Assembly: GCA_937915375.1 (NCBI GenBank)
Contig: CALDMO010000032.1
Location: 1-64,000 of the forward strand
Direction of reading: 5' to 3'
DNA length: 64,000 bases
Origin: an uncultured Marvinbryantia sp.
GTDB taxonomy: Bacteria; Bacillota; Clostridia; Lachnospirales; Lachnospiraceae
Under the pieces are notes generated by a model, which was given only the letters and a program-made list of their open reading frames with translations, was not told where the DNA came from and searched no databases. This document shows positions 26,027 through 34,736 of this stretch, one piece after another (the stretch's first letter is position 1; every line of letters begins with the position of its first letter). Made by a program: the position numbers and the translations under genes.

Positions 26027-26055
26027 TTGACAAAAAAGCTCACATTCAGTACACT
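26027..26055 (+). promoter_or_regulatory. Promoter of the L,D-transpeptidase gene
   Basis: TTGACA (26027-26032), 17-base spacer, TACACT (26050-26055), 57 bases before the start at 26112. Confidence 0.65.
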
Positions 26056-26111
26056 CATAGTAACTAAAGTTTTACAAAAATATGAAGAAAATATGTATGT
26101 GGGGGAAAAGT

Positions 26112-27410
26112 ATGAAGCGATTGATGCGATGTGTGACAATTTTATTGTCTGCTCTGTTGCTGTTTGGAGTTCCTGTGGCGGCGGCAGCAAGGCCGAGCAG
26201 CAAATATCCGGATCCAATCAGAGTCCTCAAGGCAGAACCGGCTACAACGTCTGCTTCTCTGAGATGGACGACGGTGTCTGGAGCAGATGGTTATTATGTG
26301 TATCAGAAATCTGGAAGTAAATACAAACAGCTTAAAAAAGTATCGTCCAGAAAAGTCAAGATTACCGGTTTGAAGGAAGGTAAGACGTATAAGTTTGCGG
26401 TAAAGGCATATAATAAGGCTGGCAAGAAAACGTACAAGAGCAAAACTTATAAAGAGATTACTGTAAAAACAAAGATAAAAGTTCCGACAAAGCCGACCGG
26501 GTTCGTGGCGATTAATAACGGCAGCCGTCAGGTAGGTCTTAACTGGAATCGCGTAAGTGGTGTAAATGGTTATGAGATTTATCAGGTCGCGAATGGTAAA
26601 CGGAAACTGGTCAAAAGAATTACAAACTCCTCGACAAAGGAGTGTACGATTGGCGGTCTGACAAATGGAAAGTCGTCAAGCTTCTGTATGAGAAGTTACC
26701 GATTGCTTTCGGATAAGAGAAAGGTGTACAGCGGTTATACTTCTACAAAAAGCGCGACGCCGAAAGCACTGTCGGACAAGGCAAGCGATATCCATTCTAT
26801 TTATTATAATGCCAAGACCAGAAGAAAAGTGACGGTGTATAATTACACTAAGAAAAAGAATCAGATTCTGCAGTCGGGAACAAAAGTGATCGCGCCGTCC
26901 AAGACGATTAAGGGGTATATTACCTGCATGCTTACGAACGGTCAGAAGATAAAGATCAAGGGCTCTGATCTGCGGACGTATGGATACAAATGGGACAGTA
27001 AAACAGATTATTCCAAATCGGCAAAGGAAGAGATGATCAATTCTAAAAACCTTGTCAGTGAGACAAAGTATTTGATCTGGGCGAGCCAGTATCGCTGCCG
27101 TATTAATGTATTCAAAGGCAGCGTTGGAAACTGGAAACTGATCAAGGCGTTTAAATGTGGAATCGGTACTTATGACGCACCGTCACCGAAGGGAATCCGC
27201 AAGATTTATTCCAAGACACTGCATGGAAAATATGGTGTAACGCTTCAATGGTCAAACGGAGGCGAAAACGGAACCGGAAATACTTTCCATGAACCGCTTG
27301 GTGTTGCGGTTGGTTATCCGAATTCACACGGATGCTTCCGCATGAAGATGAATGATTTGATGTGGATGTACAACAATATCCCGATCGGAACGCTGGTGTA
27401 TTCCTGGTAA
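26112..27410 (+). CDS. Secreted L,D-transpeptidase (YkuD) with fibronectin type III-like repeats
   Basis: A 432-residue exported protein. Signal peptide ~1-25 (ILLSALLLFGVPVAAAA). Two fibronectin-III-like domains follow, ~30-130 and ~140-225, each with W-x-x-V-x-G-x-x-G-Y-x-x-Y (RWTTVSGADGYYVYQ; NRVSGVNGYEIYQ), expected to hold the enzyme near the wall. A spacer (~230-310) leads to the YkuD catalytic domain, with active-site cysteine ~C408 in NSHGCFRM and upstream H of TFHEPLG. Probably makes or edits 3-3 peptidoglycan cross-links. ATG 26112 has a GGGGG site 8 bases upstream; the ATG at 26082 does not. Confidence 0.9.
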   Translation: MKRLMRCVTILLSALLLFGVPVAAAARPSSKYPDPIRVLKAEPATTSASLRWTTVSGADGYYVYQKSGSKYKQLKKVSSRKVKITGLKEGKTYKFAVKAYNKAGKKTYKSKTYKEITVKTKIKVPTKPTGFVAINNGSRQVGLNWNRVSGVNGYEIYQVANGKRKLVKRITNSSTKECTIGGLTNGKSSSFCMRSYRLLSDKRKVYSGYTSTKSATPKALSDKASDIHSIYYNAKTRRKVTVYNYTKKKNQILQSGTKVIAPSKTIKGYITCMLTNGQKIKIKGSDLRTYGYKWDSKTDYSKSAKEEMINSKNLVSETKYLIWASQYRCRINVFKGSVGNWKLIKAFKCGIGTYDAPSPKGIRKIYSKTLHGKYGVTLQWSNGGENGTGNTFHEPLGVAVGYPNSHGCFRMKMNDLMWMYNNIPIGTLVYSW

Positions 27411-27426
27411 TTTTATAAAAATCTAA

Positions 27427-27463
27427 AAAGACTTGTCAAAGCTATCTTTGATAAGTCTTTTTT
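27427..27463 (+). terminator. Terminator of the L,D-transpeptidase gene
   Basis: AAAGACTTGTCAAAG and CTTTGATAAGTCTTT form a 15-bp stem with one mismatch and a 4-base loop, then a T-run. Confidence 0.9.
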
Positions 27464-27533
27464 TCATGGAAAAACGAGTACAGCTGCGGAGCAGCAGAGG
27501 CAGTAATAGGAACAAATTAGCAACGATTCAATC

Positions 27534-27562
27534 TTGACATTGAGGTCAGAAACGTGTACTAT
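27534..27562 (+). promoter_or_regulatory. Promoter of oppBCDF
   Basis: TTGACA (27534-27539), 17-base spacer, TACTAT (27557-27562), 64 bases before oppB. Confidence 0.7.
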
Positions 27563-27625
27563 ATTTAGATATGGTGTATTTGACGGGCAGACAAATGTCT
27601 GCAAGAAAGAAGAGGAGGAAATAAG

Positions 27626-28543
27626 ATGGGAAAATACATTGTGAAACGTCTGACATTGGCGATTGCTACTGTATTTGTAGTTGCCACATTGACGTTTTTC
27701 CTGATGAACATGGTGCCGGGCGGTCCATTTATGTCAGAAAAAGCGGTCAGCCCGAAAGCGCAGGCCGCATTGGAGGCAAAATATGGATTGGATAAGCCGC
27801 TTCCGCAGCAGTATGTAACGTATATGAAAGGGATTCTTCATGGAGATTTCGGCGACAGCTTAAAACAGCGTGGCCGTACCGTAAGTTCTCTTATTACCAG
27901 TAAATTTCCGGTTTCCGCACGTCTGGGCGGAATTGCTGTGTTAACAGCGTTTTGTATCGGTGTTCCACTGGGATGTATTTCGGCTTTGAACAGAGGTAAA
28001 ATCGGGGACAGCGTCATCAGCGTAGTCGCGACCTGCGGTATAGCGGTGCCGAGCTTTGTTATCTGTACGGTATTGATGTATACGTTTGGTGTAAAATTAA
28101 AATGGCTGCCTACACTGGGACTGGCCTCATGGAAACATTATATCATGCCGGTAGCAGCGCTGGCATTTTATCCGACAGCATATATTACCCGACTGATGCG
28201 TTCTTCCATGCTGGACGTTATGGGACAGGATTATATGCGTACTGCAAGAGCAAAGGGTGTAAATCAGTTTTTCATTCTTTTCAAGCATGCGCTTCGTAAC
28301 GCGATCCTTCCGGTTGTTACTTACCTTGGTCCGCTTCTTGCGTATACGGTATCCGGAAGCTTTATTGTAGAGAAGATTTTTAATATTCCGGGTCTGGGCG
28401 GAGAATTTATCAGTTCTATCACGAACCGTGATTATACGGTAATTATGGGTACAACGATTTTCCTTGCAACCCTGATGGTATTTATGAATGTGGTTGTCGA
28501 TATTGTTTATAAGATTGTCGATCCACGTATTAAACTGAAATAA
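27626..28543 (+). CDS. oppB: Oligopeptide ABC transporter permease OppB
   Basis: Membrane permease, 305 residues with six predicted helices (first ~9-30). Typical DppB/OppB features: GGPF near 32-35, the long first extracellular loop with GLDKPLPQQYVTYMKGILHGDFGDSL, and the ATPase-coupling motif DYMRTARAKGVNQFFILFKHALRNA around 196-220. Ribosome site AGAGGAGG. First gene of a complete opp operon. Confidence 0.95.
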   Translation: MGKYIVKRLTLAIATVFVVATLTFFLMNMVPGGPFMSEKAVSPKAQAALEAKYGLDKPLPQQYVTYMKGILHGDFGDSLKQRGRTVSSLITSKFPVSARLGGIAVLTAFCIGVPLGCISALNRGKIGDSVISVVATCGIAVPSFVICTVLMYTFGVKLKWLPTLGLASWKHYIMPVAALAFYPTAYITRLMRSSMLDVMGQDYMRTARAKGVNQFFILFKHALRNAILPVVTYLGPLLAYTVSGSFIVEKIFNIPGLGGEFISSITNRDYTVIMGTTIFLATLMVFMNVVVDIVYKIVDPRIKLK

Positions 28544-28557
28544 GGAGGGAAGTACAG

Positions 28558-29601
28558 ATGAGTAATCCAGTAAATATGATACAGAAATTTAATCCGGAAG
28601 ACTTCCTTCCGGCGTCAAACGAGGAAAAACAGAGTCTCGTTGTGATGAGAGAGAGCGTCAGCTTCTGGAAAGATGGTGTACGCCGTCTCTTAAAAAATAA
28701 AATTGCTATGGTCAGCCTGTTTGTGATCATTGTTATTATGATTTTTTCTTTTATTGTACCGAGCTTTTACCCGTACTCTTATGAGCAGCAGATCAAAGGT
28801 TCCAACAATCTGGCGCCGATGGAGTACTCCGAGGAGGAACAGGCGCGTATTGACGCGGGCGAAAAAGTATTTCCGCATATTCTTGGGACAGACAAATTGG
28901 GACGTGATTATGCGATCCGTGTAATGATGGGAAGCCGTATTTCTATCATGGTAGGCTTGATTGCGGCAGTGATTATTCTTGTGATTGGTTCTCTGATGGG
29001 CTCCGTTGCGGCATTTTTTGGAGGCTGGGTAGATTTGACGATCATGCGAATCGTCGATATTATTTATACGATTCCTGAGGTCTTGCTGATCGTACTGATT
29101 TCTTTTGCGATCAAGGAGCCGCTGGCGCAGCTGGCAACAGTGCCTGGCTTTGGCTGGATCCAGGTGGTCGGCGCGAACCTGATCAGTATTTTTATTGTGT
29201 TTGCGCTTTTGTACTGGGTAGGTATGGCGCGTATGGTACGAAGCCAGATCCTTACTTTGAAAGAAAGTGAATATGTAACGGCCGCAAGAGCGCTCGGCGC
29301 TTCCAATGGACGTATCATTAAAAAGCATCTGCTGACAAACTGTATTGGTACGCTGATCGTTGTAACTACACTGCAGATTCCGTCCTCCATCTTTACTGAG
29401 AGCTTCCTGAGCTTTTTAGGTCTTGGTGTGGCGGTTCCGATGCCGTCTCTGGGATCTCTGGCCAGTGAGGCAATCAACGGTTTGAACACATATCCATACC
29501 TGCTGTTTATTCCGGCAATTCTGATCAGCTTGATTATTTTGAGCTTTAACCTGCTGGGCGATGGTTTGCGCGATGCGTTTGACCCGAAAATGAAGAATTA
29601 A
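28558..29601 (+). CDS. oppC: Oligopeptide ABC transporter permease OppC
   Basis: Second permease, 347 residues. A cytosolic N-terminal extension (~1-45) precedes helix 1 (MVSLFVIIVIMIFSFIVPSF). The family marker HILGTDKLGRDYAIRVMMGSR is at ~99-119 and the coupling loop ESEYVTAARALGASNGRIIKKH at ~234-255. 14 bases after oppB, ribosome site GGAGGG. The periplasmic loop before the GTDKLGRD motif carries a short acidic insert (EYSEEEQARIDAGEK). Confidence 0.95.
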   Translation: MSNPVNMIQKFNPEDFLPASNEEKQSLVVMRESVSFWKDGVRRLLKNKIAMVSLFVIIVIMIFSFIVPSFYPYSYEQQIKGSNNLAPMEYSEEEQARIDAGEKVFPHILGTDKLGRDYAIRVMMGSRISIMVGLIAAVIILVIGSLMGSVAAFFGGWVDLTIMRIVDIIYTIPEVLLIVLISFAIKEPLAQLATVPGFGWIQVVGANLISIFIVFALLYWVGMARMVRSQILTLKESEYVTAARALGASNGRIIKKHLLTNCIGTLIVVTTLQIPSSIFTESFLSFLGLGVAVPMPSLGSLASEAINGLNTYPYLLFIPAILISLIILSFNLLGDGLRDAFDPKMKN

Positions 29602-29616
29602 AGGAGGCGCATAAAA

Positions 29617-30615
29617 ATGAGTGATTATTTAGTAAGTATTGAACATGAGCGTCTCTCCTTCTTTACACCGGCGGGAGAAGTAAAAGCGCTCAATGATGTA
29701 ACGTTTCACATCAAACAAGGAGAAGTACTTGGTATCGTAGGAGAGTCGGGTTCTGGTAAATCTGTTACAGCATACAGCCTGATGGGATTGACTGCTTATC
29801 CGGGAAAACTTCTCGGAGGAGAATTGAATTTTAACGGTCATCATATCAATGGTATGAGCGAGAAAGAATTCCAGAAAATGCGCGGCAACGAAGTGGCGAT
29901 TATTTTCCAGGATCCGATGACAAGTCTGAATCCGGTTTATACAATCGGCAATCAGATTCGTGAGGTGTTAAAACTTCATACCGGTAAATCGAAAGATCAG
30001 ATTCAGGCGAGAGCGATTGAACTGCTGGAGCTGGTTGGTATTAACGAACCGGAAAAACGTTTGAAACAGTACCCGCATGAATTATCCGGCGGTATGCGTC
30101 AGCGTGTGATGATCGCGATCGCGTTGGCGTGTGAACCGAAACTTCTGATTGCGGACGAGCCGACGACAGCGCTTGACGTGACGATTCAGGCACAGATTCT
30201 GGAATTGATGATGGATCTGAAAAAAAAGCTTGGCATGGCAATCATGATGATTACACATGACCTCGGCGTTGTGGCAAGTATGTGTGACCGCATTGCGGTT
30301 ATGTATGCTGGAAATATCGTAGAGTATGGCACGACCGATGATATTTTTTACAATCCGAAGCATGAGTATACAAAAGGCTTGATTCGCAGTATTCCGCGTA
30401 TGGACAGCAAAACACATGAACGTTTGATTCCGATTGAAGGAACTCCGGTTGATATGCTGAATCCGCCGAAGGGATGCCCGTTTGCGTCCAGATGTGATAA
30501 CTGTATGCAGATTTGTTTAAGAGAAAAAGCTCCGGTGACTTATTTCGGAGATATACATTATACATCCTGCTGGATGAATCAAAAAGCGGAACTGGAAGGA
30601 GGAAGTGGTAAATGA
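29617..30615 (+). CDS. oppD: Oligopeptide ABC transporter ATPase OppD
   Basis: Cytosolic ATPase of 332 residues. Walker A GESGSGKS (~44-51), Q-loop IIFQDPMTSLNP, signature LSGGMRQR, Walker B LLIADEPTTALD, switch histidine in MMITHDLG. The C-terminal oligopeptide/dipeptide domain with CPFASRCDNCMQIC carries clustered cysteines that in some homologues bind an Fe-S cluster. Overlaps oppF by 4 bases (ATGA). Confidence 0.95.
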   Translation: MSDYLVSIEHERLSFFTPAGEVKALNDVTFHIKQGEVLGIVGESGSGKSVTAYSLMGLTAYPGKLLGGELNFNGHHINGMSEKEFQKMRGNEVAIIFQDPMTSLNPVYTIGNQIREVLKLHTGKSKDQIQARAIELLELVGINEPEKRLKQYPHELSGGMRQRVMIAIALACEPKLLIADEPTTALDVTIQAQILELMMDLKKKLGMAIMMITHDLGVVASMCDRIAVMYAGNIVEYGTTDDIFYNPKHEYTKGLIRSIPRMDSKTHERLIPIEGTPVDMLNPPKGCPFASRCDNCMQICLREKAPVTYFGDIHYTSCWMNQKAELEGGSGK

Positions 30616-31664
30616 GCGAAAAATTACTCAAAGTAGAACATCTCCACCAGTATTTTCCGGCGGGTGGATTTGGTAAAAATAAAAAATATGTGCAGGCAGT
30701 GGATGATGTTTCCTTCTTTATCAACAAAGGAGAGACACTTGGTCTGGTAGGCGAGTCCGGCTGTGGAAAGACGACGACAGGACGTTCTCTGCTGCGACTG
30801 TATGAGCCGACCAAAGGACGTATCATTTATAATGATCAAGTACTTTTTGACAGCGGTGATGTTCCGATGAAGGATGAGAACGGCAATGATATTCTGGAAA
30901 ATGGCAAGCCGAAATTCGGTACGAAAACAGCTGTCAATATGAAGCCGTATCGCCGTGAAATGCAGATTGTATTTCAGGATCCGTATGCAAGCCTTGATCC
31001 GCGTATGACGGTTGGAGATATTATTGGAGAGGCTATTGATATTCATCATCTGGCTGCGTCTAAAGAAGAACGTTATAACAAGATTCAGAAGCTTTTGGAA
31101 ACGGTAGGTCTGAATTCAGAACATGCGAACCGCTATCCGCATGAGTTTTCCGGCGGACAGAGACAGCGTGTCGGTATTGCGCGCGCGCTGGCGGTTGATC
31201 CGAAATTTATCGTCTGTGATGAGCCGATTTCCGCGCTGGATGTTTCCATTCAGGCGCAGGTAGTAAATATGTTTGAAGATCTGCAGGAAAAGATGGGACT
31301 GACCTATCTGTTTATTGCGCATGACCTTTCTGTAGTGAAACATATTTCCAATCGTATCGGTGTTATGTATCTTGGAAAGCTGGTAGAGCTGGCAGACAGC
31401 TATGAGCTGATCTTCCATAACATGCATCCGTATACACGCAGCCTGATTTCAGCGATTCCGATTGCCGATCCGAAGGTAGCTAGAGAAAACAAGCGTATCG
31501 TTTTGCAGGGCGATGTGCCGAGTCCGTTAAATCCGCCTTCTGGATGCCGCTTCCGTACCAGATGTCCGTATGCGACAGAAAAGTGCGCGGCAGAGGTTCC
31601 GCAGTTTAAAGAGGAGAGCAAAGGTCATTATGTGGCCTGTCATCACCTTGACAAATTGAATTAA
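30612..31664 (+). CDS. oppF: Oligopeptide ABC transporter ATPase OppF
   Basis: Second ATPase, 350 residues. Walker A GESGCGKT, a ~30-residue insertion after the first helix (FDSGDVPMKDENGNDILENG) that is seen in clostridial OppF, Q-loop QIVFQDPYASLDPRM, signature FSGGQRQR, Walker B FIVCDEPISALD, and a C-terminal CRFRTRCPYATEKC cysteine motif. It ends the BCDF unit; oppA follows on a separate promoter. Confidence 0.95.
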   Translation: MSEKLLKVEHLHQYFPAGGFGKNKKYVQAVDDVSFFINKGETLGLVGESGCGKTTTGRSLLRLYEPTKGRIIYNDQVLFDSGDVPMKDENGNDILENGKPKFGTKTAVNMKPYRREMQIVFQDPYASLDPRMTVGDIIGEAIDIHHLAASKEERYNKIQKLLETVGLNSEHANRYPHEFSGGQRQRVGIARALAVDPKFIVCDEPISALDVSIQAQVVNMFEDLQEKMGLTYLFIAHDLSVVKHISNRIGVMYLGKLVELADSYELIFHNMHPYTRSLISAIPIADPKVARENKRIVLQGDVPSPLNPPSGCRFRTRCPYATEKCAAEVPQFKEESKGHYVACHHLDKLN

Positions 31665-31769
31665 CAATGAGATGAAAATGCTGGGATTTGGGCGTAGAAA
31701 TTTATTTACAACGCTTAAATTCCGGTATTTTTTTTACATAAGGGATGTAGGTGCTTGTAAAAATAGTTA

Positions 31770-31798
31770 TAGACAAACATTATCTGTGGTGGTATAAT
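31770..31798 (+). promoter_or_regulatory. Promoter of oppA
   Basis: TAGACA (31770-31775), 17-base spacer, TATAAT (31793-31798), 55 bases before the oppA ATG. A separate promoter would allow binding protein excess over the transporter core. Confidence 0.7.
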
Positions 31799-31852
31799 TC
31801 GATAAAGTGCTACAGCAAAGGCTGTCACGATAAAGATTACAGGAGGGTAATT

Positions 31853-33727
31853 ATGAAGAAAAAAGTAATCAGTATGTTACTTGCAGCTATGATGACTGCT
31901 TCTTTGGTAGGCGGTTCAGTAATGACTGCGGCAGCAGAAGAAGCTGGCGAAAAACAGCTTTCCGTACAGGTTGGACCGAATCCGGAAACAATTGACCCGG
32001 CTCTCAACAGCGCAGTTGACGGCGGAAACATGCTTCTGCATGCGTTCGAAGGTCTTCTGGCTATGGACAAAGACGGAAATCTGATTCCGGGCCAGGCAGA
32101 ATCCTGGGAAACATCCGAAGACGGGCTTACCTGGACATTCCATCTGCGTGAAGGTCTGAAATGGTCTGATGGTACAGATCTGACAGCAAACGATTTCGTT
32201 TACACCTGGCAGCGTGTATGTGATCCGGAACTGGCAGCGCCGTACTCTGAAACTGTACTTGGTATGGTAGAAGGTTACGATGCAGCAATGGAAGGCGATA
32301 CAACTGCACTTGGCGTTACGGCAGTAGATGATCTGACACTGGAAGTTAAACTGGCAAATCCGTGTACGTATTTCGGATACCTGGCAGCATTCGCTACCTT
32401 ATATCCGGTTCAGCAGGCAACTGTTGAGGCAAACGGCGAGGCATGGGCAGTAGACGCTTCTACTTATGTTTGCAACGGCCCGTTCTACATTACAGAGTGG
32501 GTTCCGGATTCTCATATCATTATGAGCAAAAACCCGAACTACTGGAATGCGGACGCGATCAAACTTGACAGCATCAAATGGAATCTGATCGAAGATATGA
32601 ACGCTGCGTATAGCGCATATCAGAACGGCGATGTTCAGTTCATCAAATCCGTTCCGACAGAAGAGATTCCGAGCCTGAGAGAAAACCCGGAATTCCATGT
32701 AGACCTGAACCTGGGTACCTACTATGTTTCCTTCAACGATCAGATCGAGCCGTTTAACGATGTAAACGTTCGTAAAGCGCTCAGCCTGGCAGTTGACCGT
32801 GAATATATTGCAAACACTCTGATGCAGGGCACTTATACACCGGCACAGAACTTTATCGGACCGGGCTGGAAAGATACTGACGGAACAGACTTTATCAAGA
32901 ATGGTCCGGAAGGAGGATTCCTGCCGCTGAACGCTGATGTAGAAGGCGCGCTGGCAGCTCTGGAAGAAGCAGGTTATCCGAACGGAGAAGGTCTTCCGGT
33001 ACTGACCTATTCTACAAACGATCAGGGTTATCATAAAACAGTTGCAGAATATCTGCAGCAGGCATGGGCAGAAATCGGTATTACTGTTGAGGTTGAGGTT
33101 GTAGAATGGTCCAGCTTTACACCGCTCCGTCGTTCTGGTGATTTCGAGATGTCCCGTAACGGATGGGTAGCAGACCATGCTGACCCGATCAACCAGCTGG
33201 AACTGCTGTATTCTACAAACGGCAATAACGATGGTAAATATATTAGTGAAGCATTTGACGCAGCAATTGATTTGTCCAGATCTACAGTTGATCCGGCAGA
33301 ACGTTCTGCCGCACTTCATGATGCTGAAAAGATCATGATGGAAGATTATGGCTGTATGCCGCTGGCATACTACAATGACTTCTGGCTGCAGAATCCGCAG
33401 GTCGTTGGTTCCTGGCATTCTCCGTATGGTTACTGGTACTTCATGTATGCTGATATCGTAAGCGAAGAAGAAGCGGCAGCTCTGGCAGCAGAAGAAGCAA
33501 CAGAAGCAACTACAGAGGCAGCGACAGAAGCAGCATCTGAGGAAACAACAGAAGCAGCGTCCGAAGCAGCAACAGAGGCAGCATCTGAGGAAGCAACAGA
33601 AGCAGCGTCCGAAGCAGCAACAGAGGCAGCATCTGAGGAAACAACAGAAGCAGCGTCCGAAGCAGCAACAGAGGCAGCGTCTGAAGAAACAACAGAAGCA
33701 GCTGAGACAGAAACAGCAGCTGAATAA
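31853..33727 (+). CDS. oppA: Oligopeptide-binding protein OppA with repetitive C-terminal tail
   Basis: Extracellular peptide receptor of family 5 solute-binding proteins, 624 residues. Signal peptide ~1-28 ending in AAA with no lipobox cysteine. Family 5 landmarks: LSVQVGPNPETIDPALNSAV near the mature start, LEGLKW-type HLREGLKWSDGTDLTANDFVYTW and VRKALSLAVDREYI. After ~545 comes a tail of about 75 residues made of repeats of ATEAASEETTEAASEA. Codon use is strongly biased to CTG, AAC, GGT and CCG, suggesting high expression. AGGAGGG precedes ATG 31853; an ATG-less upstream extension from 31751 is rejected. Confidence 0.93.
   Translation: MKKKVISMLLAAMMTASLVGGSVMTAAAEEAGEKQLSVQVGPNPETIDPALNSAVDGGNMLLHAFEGLLAMDKDGNLIPGQAESWETSEDGLTWTFHLREGLKWSDGTDLTANDFVYTWQRVCDPELAAPYSETVLGMVEGYDAAMEGDTTALGVTAVDDLTLEVKLANPCTYFGYLAAFATLYPVQQATVEANGEAWAVDASTYVCNGPFYITEWVPDSHIIMSKNPNYWNADAIKLDSIKWNLIEDMNAAYSAYQNGDVQFIKSVPTEEIPSLRENPEFHVDLNLGTYYVSFNDQIEPFNDVNVRKALSLAVDREYIANTLMQGTYTPAQNFIGPGWKDTDGTDFIKNGPEGGFLPLNADVEGALAALEEAGYPNGEGLPVLTYSTNDQGYHKTVAEYLQQAWAEIGITVEVEVVEWSSFTPLRRSGDFEMSRNGWVADHADPINQLELLYSTNGNNDGKYISEAFDAAIDLSRSTVDPAERSAALHDAEKIMMEDYGCMPLAYYNDFWLQNPQVVGSWHSPYGYWYFMYADIVSEEEAAALAAEEATEATTEAATEAASEETTEAASEAATEAASEEATEAASEAATEAASEETTEAASEAATEAASEETTEAAETETAAE
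33530..33706 (+). repeat. 48-base tandem repeat in oppA
   Basis: Three copies of a 48-base unit start at 33530, 33578 and 33626, with a partial fourth to ~33706. Copies differ at only a few positions (ACA/GCA, TCC/TCT). Each encodes 16 residues rich in Ala, Glu, Thr and Ser. The unit number is likely to vary between strains. Confidence 0.9.
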
Positions 33728-33745
33728 TTTAGATATTGGATTTAT

Positions 33746-33777
33746 AAGGAGTTCTGCGATAGCGGGACTCCTTTTTT
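33746..33777 (+). terminator. Terminator of oppA
   Basis: AAGGAGT and ACTCCTT with a 14-base loop, followed by TTTT. Confidence 0.75.
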
Positions 33778-33895
33778 ATCTTGCATTCGGTGAGGCTTTG
33801 TCTTACAATAACAGATAGCGGCGGAAATCTGCTGAAATAAAAAAGGTGCGGATCATAGAACCGCACAGAGCATAAAAGGAAAAGAGGTTTTGAAT

Positions 33896-34732
33896 ATGGC
33901 GGAAAAAGATTCCTGCAGCAGTGCATCTACCTGCAGCCGAGAGAGCTGTGAGGGATGTCCGAGCAAACAGCAGCCGCAGAGCTTTCAGGTGGCGGCAAAT
34001 GCGCATTCAAATGTAAAGAAAGTGATCGGTATTGTCAGCGGCAAGGGAGGCGTCGGGAAATCGATGGTGACAGCATCCTTAGCGAACCTGCTGGCAGCAG
34101 AGGGTTATAAGATTGGCATTCTTGATGCGGATATTACGGGACCGTCCATTCCGAAAATGTATGGAATTCATGGACCGGCGACAGCGGACGATAATGGGAT
34201 TTATCCGGTGGAGACAGCGAATGATATCAAGGTAATTTCTCTGAACTTGATGATGCCGGACGAGGAGTCTCCGGTGATCTGGAGAGGTCCGGTGATCGCA
34301 AACATGGTAAAACAGTTCTGGAGTGAGGTAATCTGGGGCGAACTCGATTATCTTCTTGTGGATATGCCTCCTGGAACCGGCGATGTACCGCTTACGGTAT
34401 TCCAGTCTCTTCCGGTAGATGGAATTGTTATTGTTTCCTCACCGCAGGATCTGGTGCGCATGATTGTAGCCAAGGCTTATAACATGGCAAAGGCAATGAA
34501 CATTCCGGTATACGGTATTGTGGAGAACTATAGTTATCTGAAATGTCCGGACTGCGGAAAAGAGATTTCCGTGTTTGGAGAGAGTCATATTGACGAGATT
34601 GCAGAACATCTGGGAACAAGTGTACTTGGAAAGATGCCGATTGATCCTGATTTTGCAGAAAAAGCAGACGGTTTTTTTGCAGCTGTATTGAATCCGTATC
34701 TGCAAAAGGCAGTAGAAGCGGTAACAAAATAA
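33896..34732 (+). CDS. mrp: Mrp/NBP35-family ATP-binding protein
   Basis: A 278-residue P-loop ATPase of the Mrp/ApbC group, thought to carry or deliver Fe-S clusters in the cytosol. The N-terminal ~25 residues hold four cysteines (C7, C13, C18, C21: C-x5-C-x4-C-x2-C). Deviant Walker A GKGGVGKS follows, then DADITGPSIPKM, VDMPPGTGD and, in the C-terminal half, the conserved CPDCGKE pair that binds the bridging cluster. ATG 33896 with AAAAGAGG is chosen over TTG 33890. It ends 4 bases from the converging lysozyme-like gene. Confidence 0.92.
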   Translation: MAEKDSCSSASTCSRESCEGCPSKQQPQSFQVAANAHSNVKKVIGIVSGKGGVGKSMVTASLANLLAAEGYKIGILDADITGPSIPKMYGIHGPATADDNGIYPVETANDIKVISLNLMMPDEESPVIWRGPVIANMVKQFWSEVIWGELDYLLVDMPPGTGDVPLTVFQSLPVDGIVIVSSPQDLVRMIVAKAYNMAKAMNIPVYGIVENYSYLKCPDCGKEISVFGESHIDEIAEHLGTSVLGKMPIDPDFAEKADGFFAAVLNPYLQKAVEAVTK

Positions 34733-34736
34733 AATA

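Noticed and set aside
32399..33418. 339-residue open frame on the minus strand inside oppA
   Set aside because: Antisense shadow of a strongly codon-biased gene; no ribosome site, no recognisable domain.
33530..33706. Regular repeats as a CRISPR array
   Set aside because: Repeats are contiguous, in frame, without spacers and encode a protein tail.
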